From a virus, in the IMG/VR virus record IMGVR_UViG_3300028030_000003, positions 1-40,819 of that record: a stretch of DNA of 40,819 bases. One strand, written 5' to 3'. Of the stretch, positions 20,044 to 27,464 are shown piece after piece; the first letter of the stretch is position 1, and every line of letters begins with the position of its first letter. Under the pieces are notes generated by a model. That model ran no database searches, was not told where the DNA came from, and saw only the letters and a program-made list of their open reading frames with translations. The translations under genes were made by a program, and so were the position numbers.

Positions 20044-21231
20044 TTAACAAGCTCTCGTATCCACTGACGGGATGGCTGTGCCACCTCCGTCCGTAGCCGT
20101 AACAGTGATATTTCCTGCTCCGTCAATTTCGAATTTCCAATCATCACCACCACTATTAGGAGTGTCTGCTTTAGTTGTTAGGTAAATTGTTTCATTTCCT
20201 GGTCCGCTGTATTCAACCCTGACTTCAATCTTGTTGTTACCTCCAGCTTCGCTCGCCACTGTAATATTAAGATTGGTAATCTGATTAACATCTTCAAAAT
20301 ATTTTTTATACATTGAACTTCTATTTGTTCCGTCATAAGTATCAAGGTAATTATAATCTTTTGTTAAATCAGGCCACGAACCTGCGGTAATTGACATCAA
20401 CCTAGCGTCGTTGGCGTCTAATGTTGCTGGGTCTAAAGAAGTGTCAAAAATTTCTGTAATTATACATCCCTGAACCAAAGCACCGTCATTACAATCTCCT
20501 TCGTCGTGCGAAGTTCCAAAGGTAATTCCTCCTAATCCCATATCTCTAGTGGTGAAATTAATAAGGCCATTATTCTGAACTTCAAAAATATATTCATCAC
20601 GATTGTCGTGAGTAACTGTATCATCCCATTTATGAATTTCAAGTGTTGGCGTACCTTGTCCTGCATACCCCAACTGCCAAACTGGGAAACCATTCCCGTC
20701 TTTTCCTGTATCTTGGTGAACTGTCATTAGCCAATCTCCTACACCATTAACAGCTTGGAGCAAAGCGTCATACCAGCTTGCCTTTCCCGTTCCGTCGCCA
20801 CTTGCAAGATAATCAATTGCAACAGTCGCCTCAATATTTCCGTCAACTATAACATCAAAATAATGGAAATTACCTGGAGTTAAGTCTGCTTCTGTAAAAT
20901 AATCAAATCCCCAAAACCTTTTACAACTGGCCAACACTACATCACAATTACTTTCGCAAGGGCAAGTAGTCGGCACTCCATTAATTGTATGCCCTGCTGA
21001 ATTTTCATATCTTAAAAGTTCTGAACCATTAGTAGTCATTAACAAAATAGCCCAGGCTTTTACTTTTCCCGACCCTGTTTGCAAGCAAACTTCTCTTTGA
21101 ATTACATTACCAACATTAAAAGTAGTAGTAAGTGTTGAAGGTATGCAAATTTCATCTCCACAGTCCCCTTGTGTTATTGCCAACGGAGTATTTGGCAAAC
21201 TAACTTTTTTTGTTCTACAACAATCTGACAT
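20044..21231 (-). CDS. Virion-associated protein with Cys-rich N-terminal module
   Basis: 395 residues. The N-terminus MSDCCRTKKVSLP followed by QGDCGDEICIP is nearly shared with the 121-residue protein at 23494-23859. The rest is beta-rich with Gly/Asp/Thr turns, like decoration or receptor-binding proteins, and includes further Cys (CPCESNCDVVLASC). It lies downstream of tail-fibre genes with the ATP-grasp gene between. Probably a surface protein whose Cys module docks to the particle. No known family. Confidence 0.6.
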   Translation of the reverse strand: MSDCCRTKKVSLPNTPLAITQGDCGDEICIPSTLTTTFNVGNVIQREVCLQTGSGKVKAWAILLMTTNGSELLRYENSAGHTINGVPTTCPCESNCDVVLASCKRFWGFDYFTEADLTPGNFHYFDVIVDGNIEATVAIDYLASGDGTGKASWYDALLQAVNGVGDWLMTVHQDTGKDGNGFPVWQLGYAGQGTPTLEIHKWDDTVTHDNRDEYIFEVQNNGLINFTTRDMGLGGITFGTSHDEGDCNDGALVQGCIITEIFDTSLDPATLDANDARLMSITAGSWPDLTKDYNYLDTYDGTNRSSMYKKYFEDVNQITNLNITVASEAGGNNKIEVRVEYSGPGNETIYLTTKADTPNSGGDDWKFEIDGAGNITVTATDGGGTAIPSVDTRAC

Positions 21232-21244
21232 TTTATTTTATTTA

Positions 21245-22045
21245 CTAATTAAGGAGCTTTTTGTTTTGCTCAATTTTATTAATTATCAAGTTTTTAATTA
21301 TTTTGCTCGCCTCTTGGTGAATACCTGTTTTTATAAACTCCCTGTCAAAAACTTGGTTTCCAAAAGGAGCATTGTTGGCGTCTATTACTACCCAACCAAC
21401 TTTAGGGTCTTTTATTAAATCAAGCCTTCCATAATCCATTCCACAATCTTTAGCAATTCCTAGTAATTTTTCTTTGTCTTTTTTAAACAATCTTTGCGTT
21501 TTACTCACATCAAAATAACTAACTTCTTTTACATTCTTTAGTTTGACAAAAAAATCATCCTTGTTTCTGTAATTGTAGGAATAAATTAATTCGCCCATAA
21601 AAAAATATAATCCGTAAATCCCTGTTTCATTCCAATAATCAATTTGGTTGACCCAGCCCTTTTCCCAAATCGGCTCGTCCACTCTCTTATACTCTCCATA
21701 GGTCTGCCACTCTCTTTTAGCAAAAATTTTTCCTTTATAATCTTCACCAAAATATATGTTCAACTTATTGCCAAAATGTTTTTCATACATCTCACCGACA
21801 AAGGTTTTTTGCGATGAGTTCAAACTTCCATTGACTATTTTTTTTGGGTTAATATGGTTCAGTGCTGTGTAACTAGATAATCTTGATAAGTGTCTATCAT
21901 TTATAATCAAATCAAATTTATTTAAATATTCCGCTGTTCTATTGTAGGCGTCGCTCATTATTGTAAGGTCAAAATCCATTTCTAAGATATTAAATAAAAA
22001 TCTCCTCTTTGAATGGTTTTTAGCATTGTACAATAATGAATACAT
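21245..22045 (-). CDS. ATP-grasp-like enzyme
   Basis: 266 residues. The C-terminal half ends with KDCGMDYGRLDLIKDP then GWVVIDANNAPFG, which matches the Mg-ATP-binding end of ATP-grasp ligases (D...D/EVNxxPG-type). A mid segment with VNGSLNSSQKTFV may form the grasp start. Such enzymes join a carboxylate to an amine or hydroxyl; RimK-like members modify proteins. It lies between a beta-solenoid protein and a Cys-rich protein, so it might modify a virion or surface component. Substrate unknown. Confidence 0.65.
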   Translation of the reverse strand: MYSLLYNAKNHSKRRFLFNILEMDFDLTIMSDAYNRTAEYLNKFDLIINDRHLSRLSSYTALNHINPKKIVNGSLNSSQKTFVGEMYEKHFGNKLNIYFGEDYKGKIFAKREWQTYGEYKRVDEPIWEKGWVNQIDYWNETGIYGLYFFMGELIYSYNYRNKDDFFVKLKNVKEVSYFDVSKTQRLFKKDKEKLLGIAKDCGMDYGRLDLIKDPKVGWVVIDANNAPFGNQVFDREFIKTGIHQEASKIIKNLIINKIEQNKKLLN

Positions 22046-22049
22046 AATT

Positions 22050-23492
22050 TTAAAATAAATCTTGCCAATTAGTTCCGTCGTAACATCTTAATTTATGAGC
22101 ATTCCCGTCATAATAAACAGTACCCTCTTCTGGAAAGGAAGGTGTATCTCTTGGGACAAATCTTGCAGTCAACATATACGCCGTGTTAGCTCTTGACGCA
22201 ACAATATCCACCCCTCCTAATATAACACTATTATCTGTAAGCCCTGAATTGATATAATTTCCACTACCTCCTAAAATCGCAGAATTGTTAGAACCAGTTT
22301 GAATTTTATGGTTTCGCCCTCCTAATATAACGGAAGCCTCTGCAAAAGCTCCATAATTATCATTAGTATCTGTAATATAAAAATGAGCAAACGAAGCCAA
22401 CCCACTAGCCTCTACTTTGTGAGCTGTATCCATAGTCCAGCCATACCCTCCAGCGTGTGTTCCTCTTCCTGACGCCTTTGTGTACATCCCTTCAGCGTGC
22501 CCTGCTTCATTTAAAACCTCTGTACCATTTCCTTCGGTATGTCCTGCTATTGCTCCAGCACCTATTTGAGTGTTTACTCCTTCTGCGTGAGCATAACCTG
22601 CTAAAACTGAACATTGAGCCCCTTCCGAGTGAGAATACTCTGCGTCAATCGTGTTTCTATCTCCTTCTATATGCGAACCCCTACCATTCACTGTAATCAC
22701 ATTTCTATTCCCCTCGGCGTGGCTTTGAATAGCCCTGATGTCGTTTCTCTCTCCCTCGGCGTGGCTGTTTTCTCCTGAAATCAAATTTGCCTCTCCTTCT
22801 GCGTGGGAATTTTCGCTGGTTATAGAATTATCTCGCCCCTCGGCGTGGCTGTTTGCTCCTGACAAATTAATATCATTATTATATCCTTCTGTGTGAGAAA
22901 ATATTGCTCTTGCAAAAGAATTTCCCTCGGCGTGAGAATAATCTCCGCCAGCTATTGAGCCAGTCCCTTCTGCGTGGCTTCCCAGCCCTGTCGCTTGCGT
23001 TTGACTTCCCTCGGAGTGAGAATAATTTCCGCCTGCCTGATTTGCATACCCTTCTGCGTGGCTTGCTAACCCCTCCGTCCTTGTCATTTTTCCTTCGGCG
23101 TGTGAATAATTTCCCTCGGCAAAAGTTCCTGAACCTTCGGCGTGTGAAGCATAACCTCCACTGACATATTCATCATTAGGTTTTGTTCCTGTAAAAATTC
23201 CTGTTCTTGTATCTACACCTTCGGCGTGCGAGCCTATTCCTCCAGCCTTATTTACTTGTGTCGGTCCTGAACCTCCTCCGTCTTCTCCGCCTTCTCCACC
23301 CCCACTAATATAAGCTCCACCCTCTGTGTGTGAACACGCTCCAATAGCAACATTCCCATAGCCTTCGGCCACTGAATATTTACCAAGGGCGTCGCCTCCA
23401 CTTTCAAGGTTGGCAGTAGTGGTTAATGAGTAATCTTCTTCTTCCGTGCCATTTTCCCACAATCTATGTTTTGTTGTTTGAATACTTGCCAT
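22050..23492 (-). CDS. SHAEG-repeat beta-solenoid tail/adhesin protein
   Basis: 480 residues from the start at 23492 (the frame is open upstream to 23561). About 19 repeats of 14-20 residues with an (S/G/A)H(A/S/T)EG core run through the first three quarters, the pattern of YadA-head/trimeric beta-solenoid proteins. Then a region with SVILGG/AILGGSGN repeats and a C-terminus KLRCYDGTNWQDLF common in fibre tips. The repeats probably make a long trimeric stalk carrying a receptor-binding end. The start sits 1 bp after the previous stop without an SD. Confidence 0.82.
   Translation of the reverse strand: MASIQTTKHRLWENGTEEEDYSLTTTANLESGGDALGKYSVAEGYGNVAIGACSHTEGGAYISGGGEGGEDGGGSGPTQVNKAGGIGSHAEGVDTRTGIFTGTKPNDEYVSGGYASHAEGSGTFAEGNYSHAEGKMTRTEGLASHAEGYANQAGGNYSHSEGSQTQATGLGSHAEGTGSIAGGDYSHAEGNSFARAIFSHTEGYNNDINLSGANSHAEGRDNSITSENSHAEGEANLISGENSHAEGERNDIRAIQSHAEGNRNVITVNGRGSHIEGDRNTIDAEYSHSEGAQCSVLAGYAHAEGVNTQIGAGAIAGHTEGNGTEVLNEAGHAEGMYTKASGRGTHAGGYGWTMDTAHKVEASGLASFAHFYITDTNDNYGAFAEASVILGGRNHKIQTGSNNSAILGGSGNYINSGLTDNSVILGGVDIVASRANTAYMLTARFVPRDTPSFPEEGTVYYDGNAHKLRCYDGTNWQDLF
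22440..23360 (-). repeat. Coding repeat region encoding SHAEG solenoid turns
   Basis: Degenerate DNA repeats (recurring TCGGCGTG- and TCTGCGTG-type words on the plus strand) with irregular spacing, entirely explained by the SHAEG peptide repeats. Repeat number may vary between relatives by recombination. Confidence 0.8.
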
Positions 23493-23493
23493 T

Positions 23494-23859
23494 TTATTGT
23501 AGGCCAATCCACTGCCAATGACCACCTGAAACGGTAATCGCTGGAAGTGTTTCGCCTTCATCGGTGTTAAAAGTTATGCTGTCATCTCTCCGCCCTGAAC
23601 CTAATTGATAAGTTCCATTAACAATGGTCAATCCACTTCTATTATTGATTGTTACACTCTGCAACCCTGCGGGAATATTACTATCATTTCCTGAAACTAA
23701 GGCTAAGGTGGTTACTGTTCCGCTTCCACCTGGATTAATTAAGTAAACAGGGTCAATATTATGCGGTAAACAAATTTCATCACCACAATCTCCGTTGGTT
23801 ACTGTTAAATCAGCTACACTAGGCAATGGTATTTTCTTTTTTTTGCAACAACTTGCCAT
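23494..23859 (-). CDS. Small beta-rich virion protein with Cys-rich N-terminal module
   Basis: 121 residues. MASCCKKKKIPLP then NGDCGDEICLP matches the N-terminus of the 395-residue protein: the CC pair, KK, LP and GDCGDEIC line up with one gap. The rest is beta-rich (GGSGTVTTLALVSGNDS and on), probably one small sandwich domain. It lies between the two long fibre genes, so it may link them to the particle. Confidence 0.6.
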   Translation of the reverse strand: MASCCKKKKIPLPSVADLTVTNGDCGDEICLPHNIDPVYLINPGGSGTVTTLALVSGNDSNIPAGLQSVTINNRSGLTIVNGTYQLGSGRRDDSITFNTDEGETLPAITVSGGHWQWIGLQ

Positions 23860-23877
23860 TTTTTTATTTTTAATTTA

Positions 23878-26802
23878 TTAAACTACTGTTAATTTTGCAA
23901 TTAATCCCCATTGCAAATCTCTTCCATTTTCTCCGTGGACTGTAAACTCAATATTGTTATTAGCATTTATTCCGATGTCCATTGTTGCGGTCATTCCAGC
24001 AGTTCCTTCATTCAGCGTTACTGATGAAGCTCCATAAAGTTTAACTAGCCCGCTACCTCCTTTTTTAAACACAAAATCGGAAATGCCTGACGAAGGCGTT
24101 AAGACCCTTGTATCTCCAATACTACCAGTTGCTCCTCCTGTCTGTCTGGCAATTACTTTAATCTCCATTAAAATAGTTCTATATCCGTGTATGCCTAACT
24201 CTGTTGCTCCGTTGAGCTCCAATAAGGTAGGAGTATTGTCTGTTGTGGTAACTTCCATTGGTACTCTCTCTTCTTTGGCATTCGCAATCCCATTTGTAAA
24301 AGCTTGGTCGTTTCTTGTTGATATATCCCTACCAAAAACTGTTGAATAATCTTTGCCTGCGGTAACATAAGTTCCGAAAGCAAAAGCCCTATTTCCTCCA
24401 ACTGTTGAATGAAGCCCAAGCCCTACTGAATTGTCGCCTGTAACATTTATAAAATTACCAAGCCCAACTGATTGGTTGCCTAAAACACTATTACTTGCTC
24501 CCATAGCAACCGATGAATTTCCATCAGAAACATTATTCAATCCACTTGCAAAAGAATTGTCACCCGAAGCTGTGTTTCCCTCTCCAAAGGCAACCGACCC
24601 AATTCCAACATTCACATCATCCCAACCATCAGTTGACATCTTTCCAGCCCTAAAAGCTCCTTTCGCCTTGTCAAAAAACATTCTAACGAAATGAGAGCTA
24701 TTTCCGTCATCACTTAAAGTAGGACTTCCAACTATAAAATCTCTGTTGTATCTTCCAGTGCCTAAAGCCTCTCTGATGACTGAATTACTAACTGCACTTT
24801 CAAACACACCTGAGCCACCACCTCCTAATTCTGTCGTACTTTTCCAAACTGCTACACCTGTTCCAGCGTCTAAGCAAACAAACTCTTCATCGCTGGTTGT
24901 GTTATACCACCTTGAGCCAATTTCATATCCTAAACCATTATCACTATTTATGGTTGGGTCAACGGTGTCAATTGTTTGTTTCGCAAGCAATGGCTTATTT
25001 TGAATATAGCTATCTGCTCCAGTATTTGTTTCAGCCCAATCTGACTGAACATTAACCTCGGCTCCGTCTGCAATCCCTGCTAATTTTAATCTCTCTGCAT
25101 TTGTAAAAATCTTAAATCCAGGAGTTTCTGAAATTTGGCTAGCGTCATAATCCCCTGATTGAGCTGTTATCGCTCCAGTCCTTCCAAACACTGAGGGCAC
25201 GCTATCTGTCTGGTCGTGCTTACTCCAATTTCCAGCATAAATAGCAACGCTAGGATTGTCCTGGGTTGCTACTATATTATCACCAACATCAAATTGAACT
25301 CCGTCAACCATTCCAGCAACTGAAACATAGAAAAATGCTCCCTTGTTTGTCGCTACTGGGAAACTTCCACTTGAAGCGTCCCAATCTCCTTCATAGGTCA
25401 TTCCTGAACTTAAAGAATATAAATCTAATTCCATTTGGTCCAAATCAACTGGTTGAGTAACTGTGATGAAGTCTAATTTTTGTGTTTTTGTATCTACATA
25501 GCCCTTGTCAACTAAATTTCTATCCGTCCAACTAGCTGACAAGTCACTGGTATATTTAAACCCTGTTGGGTCAAGCTCTGCTAGTACATTCATACTTACA
25601 TAACTATTTCCAACGACAAATCTTGTCTTCTTGGTATTATCTACCGAACCAATTATCAAGTCCTGGTCGGTCATCAATGCTCCGTTACCTGCTAACTCTG
25701 GCACCCAAAAACTAGCACCATATTTCCCGAAGTAAACATTGTTTGTATAATCTGCTCCTGAACCTTTAAGCTCTAAAACTGCTCCAGCCCCATTTCCTGC
25801 GTCATCATCATTTCTTAATTGTGTCAAGGCATATCCATTGAAATTTTTCTGTACTTTTATTGTGTCAACATTAGTGTCGGAAGGACTTAATGATGTTGCC
25901 GTTTTCGTCCATTCTGAACTTCCACCGCCTGCTCCTGCGACTGCATTGTCAACATAGGCTTTGTCAATCAAACTTCTATCTGTAAAAGTCGCTGAATAAT
26001 CAGTGCTGTATTTAATCCCCTCTCCATTTGTACTTTCCGTCGCTATCATTGAACCGTTATCAACTACAAAACTTGTTTCATTCCCATTATCGACTATTTT
26101 TGACACAATGTTATTTTCAATCCAAAATTCTACTGAACCAACAGCTAATCCTCTGCTGAACCTTACCCTCGCATCAGTTTCAATGTCAAAATTATGAGCG
26201 TTTGTGCTTATTATTCTATCTCCTGTTAAAATTCCGTCTGTCGTATAAATATTTCCTGCTCCAGCTCCTGAAATCGCATTGTCAACATATCTTTTAGTAA
26301 CTAAGCTTTCATTCCCAAAATTGGCTGAATAATCTCCGTCATACTCAATCCCCTTTTGGTCTGCCCCTCCTCGGGTATCAATAAAAACAGCACTCGGTGC
26401 TCCACCGCCTACTGCTGAACGAATTGCAAACTCTAAGCCACTAACTTCTGATAATGAAGCTGAGTGTCCGTTTGCGATTGCTTCTATTTTAGCACTAATT
26501 CCGTCATCAATATATCTAGCTCCTCCTGACAAAGCATTAACTGAACCGTCCTGTAAAATACTTTCATCAAAAACTTCTTGGAGTGTTTGATTTGTTCCTG
26601 GACCACCTGGACCAAAGGCTTTTTCTTCTCCACCAACTCTAATTTTAGTAATTGCTCCACCAGTCTTAATAAACCGCACTCTCTTTTGCGTTAAAATTGG
26701 TCCCCCAGTTCTATTTTTGATAACCTTCTGCTGTTGTTTTCTCTTTTGTAAATCTTTTTTTATTGTTTTGGCTACCTTTTTGTTTATGGTTCTTTTTTGC
26801 AT
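23878..26802 (-). CDS. Large tail fibre
   Basis: 974 residues. A basic N-terminal stretch (1-45, KTIKKDLQKRKQQQKVIKN) may anchor to the virion. Three repeats G(I/F)xY..D(Y/L)SA...L(V/I)xKxYVD occur at about 151-174, 262-285 and 414-437. Residues about 732-826 carry a YadA-head-like series (SVAFGEGNTASGDNSFASGL). The C-terminal 115 residues form a beta-rich knob, likely for receptor binding. Its own extended -10 promoter lies just upstream. Confidence 0.85.
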   Translation of the reverse strand: MQKRTINKKVAKTIKKDLQKRKQQQKVIKNRTGGPILTQKRVRFIKTGGAITKIRVGGEEKAFGPGGPGTNQTLQEVFDESILQDGSVNALSGGARYIDDGISAKIEAIANGHSASLSEVSGLEFAIRSAVGGGAPSAVFIDTRGGADQKGIEYDGDYSANFGNESLVTKRYVDNAISGAGAGNIYTTDGILTGDRIISTNAHNFDIETDARVRFSRGLAVGSVEFWIENNIVSKIVDNGNETSFVVDNGSMIATESTNGEGIKYSTDYSATFTDRSLIDKAYVDNAVAGAGGGSSEWTKTATSLSPSDTNVDTIKVQKNFNGYALTQLRNDDDAGNGAGAVLELKGSGADYTNNVYFGKYGASFWVPELAGNGALMTDQDLIIGSVDNTKKTRFVVGNSYVSMNVLAELDPTGFKYTSDLSASWTDRNLVDKGYVDTKTQKLDFITVTQPVDLDQMELDLYSLSSGMTYEGDWDASSGSFPVATNKGAFFYVSVAGMVDGVQFDVGDNIVATQDNPSVAIYAGNWSKHDQTDSVPSVFGRTGAITAQSGDYDASQISETPGFKIFTNAERLKLAGIADGAEVNVQSDWAETNTGADSYIQNKPLLAKQTIDTVDPTINSDNGLGYEIGSRWYNTTSDEEFVCLDAGTGVAVWKSTTELGGGGSGVFESAVSNSVIREALGTGRYNRDFIVGSPTLSDDGNSSHFVRMFFDKAKGAFRAGKMSTDGWDDVNVGIGSVAFGEGNTASGDNSFASGLNNVSDGNSSVAMGASNSVLGNQSVGLGNFINVTGDNSVGLGLHSTVGGNRAFAFGTYVTAGKDYSTVFGRDISTRNDQAFTNGIANAKEERVPMEVTTTDNTPTLLELNGATELGIHGYRTILMEIKVIARQTGGATGSIGDTRVLTPSSGISDFVFKKGGSGLVKLYGASSVTLNEGTAGMTATMDIGINANNNIEFTVHGENGRDLQWGLIAKLTVV

Positions 26803-26825
26803 TTTGTTTAGGGTTATTTTTTTAT

Positions 26826-26834
26826 ATTATAGCA
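26826..26834 (-). promoter_or_regulatory. Extended -10 promoter upstream of the large fibre gene
   Basis: Minus strand TGCTATAAT (26826-26834): an exact -10 with the TGn extension. The -35 region is poor. About 24 bp lie between the -10 and the fibre start. Confidence 0.55.
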
Positions 26835-26846
26835 CACTTTTGATTT

Positions 26847-27242
26847 TTAATCTACATTAATTTTTTCAATGTAATGTTTTTGAATATAATTTTGAATACC
26901 CCCAGTCATCTCTGCAAAATCATTGCGATTGTGGTCAACAATCAACGGCAATTTAAACTTCTTTTTCTTCGGATTGATTTTTGTTACAAAGTTATAAGCC
27001 TCTTTGTGAGCCTCTTGCCTTGCAATCAAAACTTTCGCTCCTTTTTTCTGGTCAATGTCAATTAACTTTTGGTCTTGGATTGTTAGGACTGCTACCCTCT
27101 CCTCGTAGGGAACTCCGCACCTTTTCATATACTCTTGGCTAACCTTACAAAGTCCACAAAGCCCGCCACTGGTATATATGATAATTGGCTTCATATTTTC
27201 CCACTCCTTTTTAAGCTGATAGCGTATTGTCGTCCACTTCAT
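26847..27242 (-). CDS. Glutaredoxin/thioredoxin-fold protein
   Basis: 131 residues. PIIIYTSGGLCGLCKVSQEY is a thioredoxin-fold start with a CxxC redox site, and KLPLIVDHN gives the cis-Pro strand; QEYMKRCGVPYEE follows as in glutaredoxins. A second start at 27194 (MKPIIIYTS), with GGAG about 9 nt upstream, would give the usual glutaredoxin length. It starts directly after the preceding stop. It could reduce phage ribonucleotide enzymes (none here) or manage cysteines of virion proteins. Confidence 0.78.
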   Translation of the reverse strand: MKWTTIRYQLKKEWENMKPIIIYTSGGLCGLCKVSQEYMKRCGVPYEERVAVLTIQDQKLIDIDQKKGAKVLIARQEAHKEAYNFVTKINPKKKKFKLPLIVDHNRNDFAEMTGGIQNYIQKHYIEKINVD

Positions 27243-27407
27243 TTAATCCTCAATTTTAATTATTACCTGGTCTGGCGGAAGCTGTTCTAAGGCTTCAATC
27301 AATTCGTCAATCTCTTTCTTATTTAGGTCTTTGAGCTTTATTCCAATCTCCTTCTCTAAATAAGCTAAAATATCAACTAAATTTTTTCTGTCAATACTTT
27401 TCGGCAT
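27243..27407 (-). CDS. Small helical protein, first gene after the late promoter
   Basis: 54 residues, two helices (LVDILAYLEKEIGIKLKDLN, KKEIDELIEALEQLP) and an acidic end. Its TAA stop touches the next ATG. Leader AATTAAATTATAAAAATATG is one of the recurrent A/T-only leaders. No family recognised. Confidence 0.6.
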   Translation of the reverse strand: MPKSIDRKNLVDILAYLEKEIGIKLKDLNKKEIDELIEALEQLPPDQVIIKIED

Positions 27408-27435
27408 ATTTTTATAATTTAATTATTAACCACTA

Positions 27436-27464
27436 ACTATAACACATTATAATTAGGGCGTCAA
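27436..27464 (-). promoter_or_regulatory. Promoter of the fibre/lysis block
   Basis: Minus strand: -35 TTGACG (27459-27464), 17-bp spacer, -10 TATAGT (27436-27441); two mismatches in total. The -35 overlaps the last codons of the 1120-residue gene. It would start the transcript that ends at the terminator at 17295-17316. Confidence 0.75.

Noticed and set aside
22440-23360. CRISPR-like array
   Set aside because: The repeats are degenerate, irregular and in frame, encoding SHAEG peptide repeats; no cas genes.
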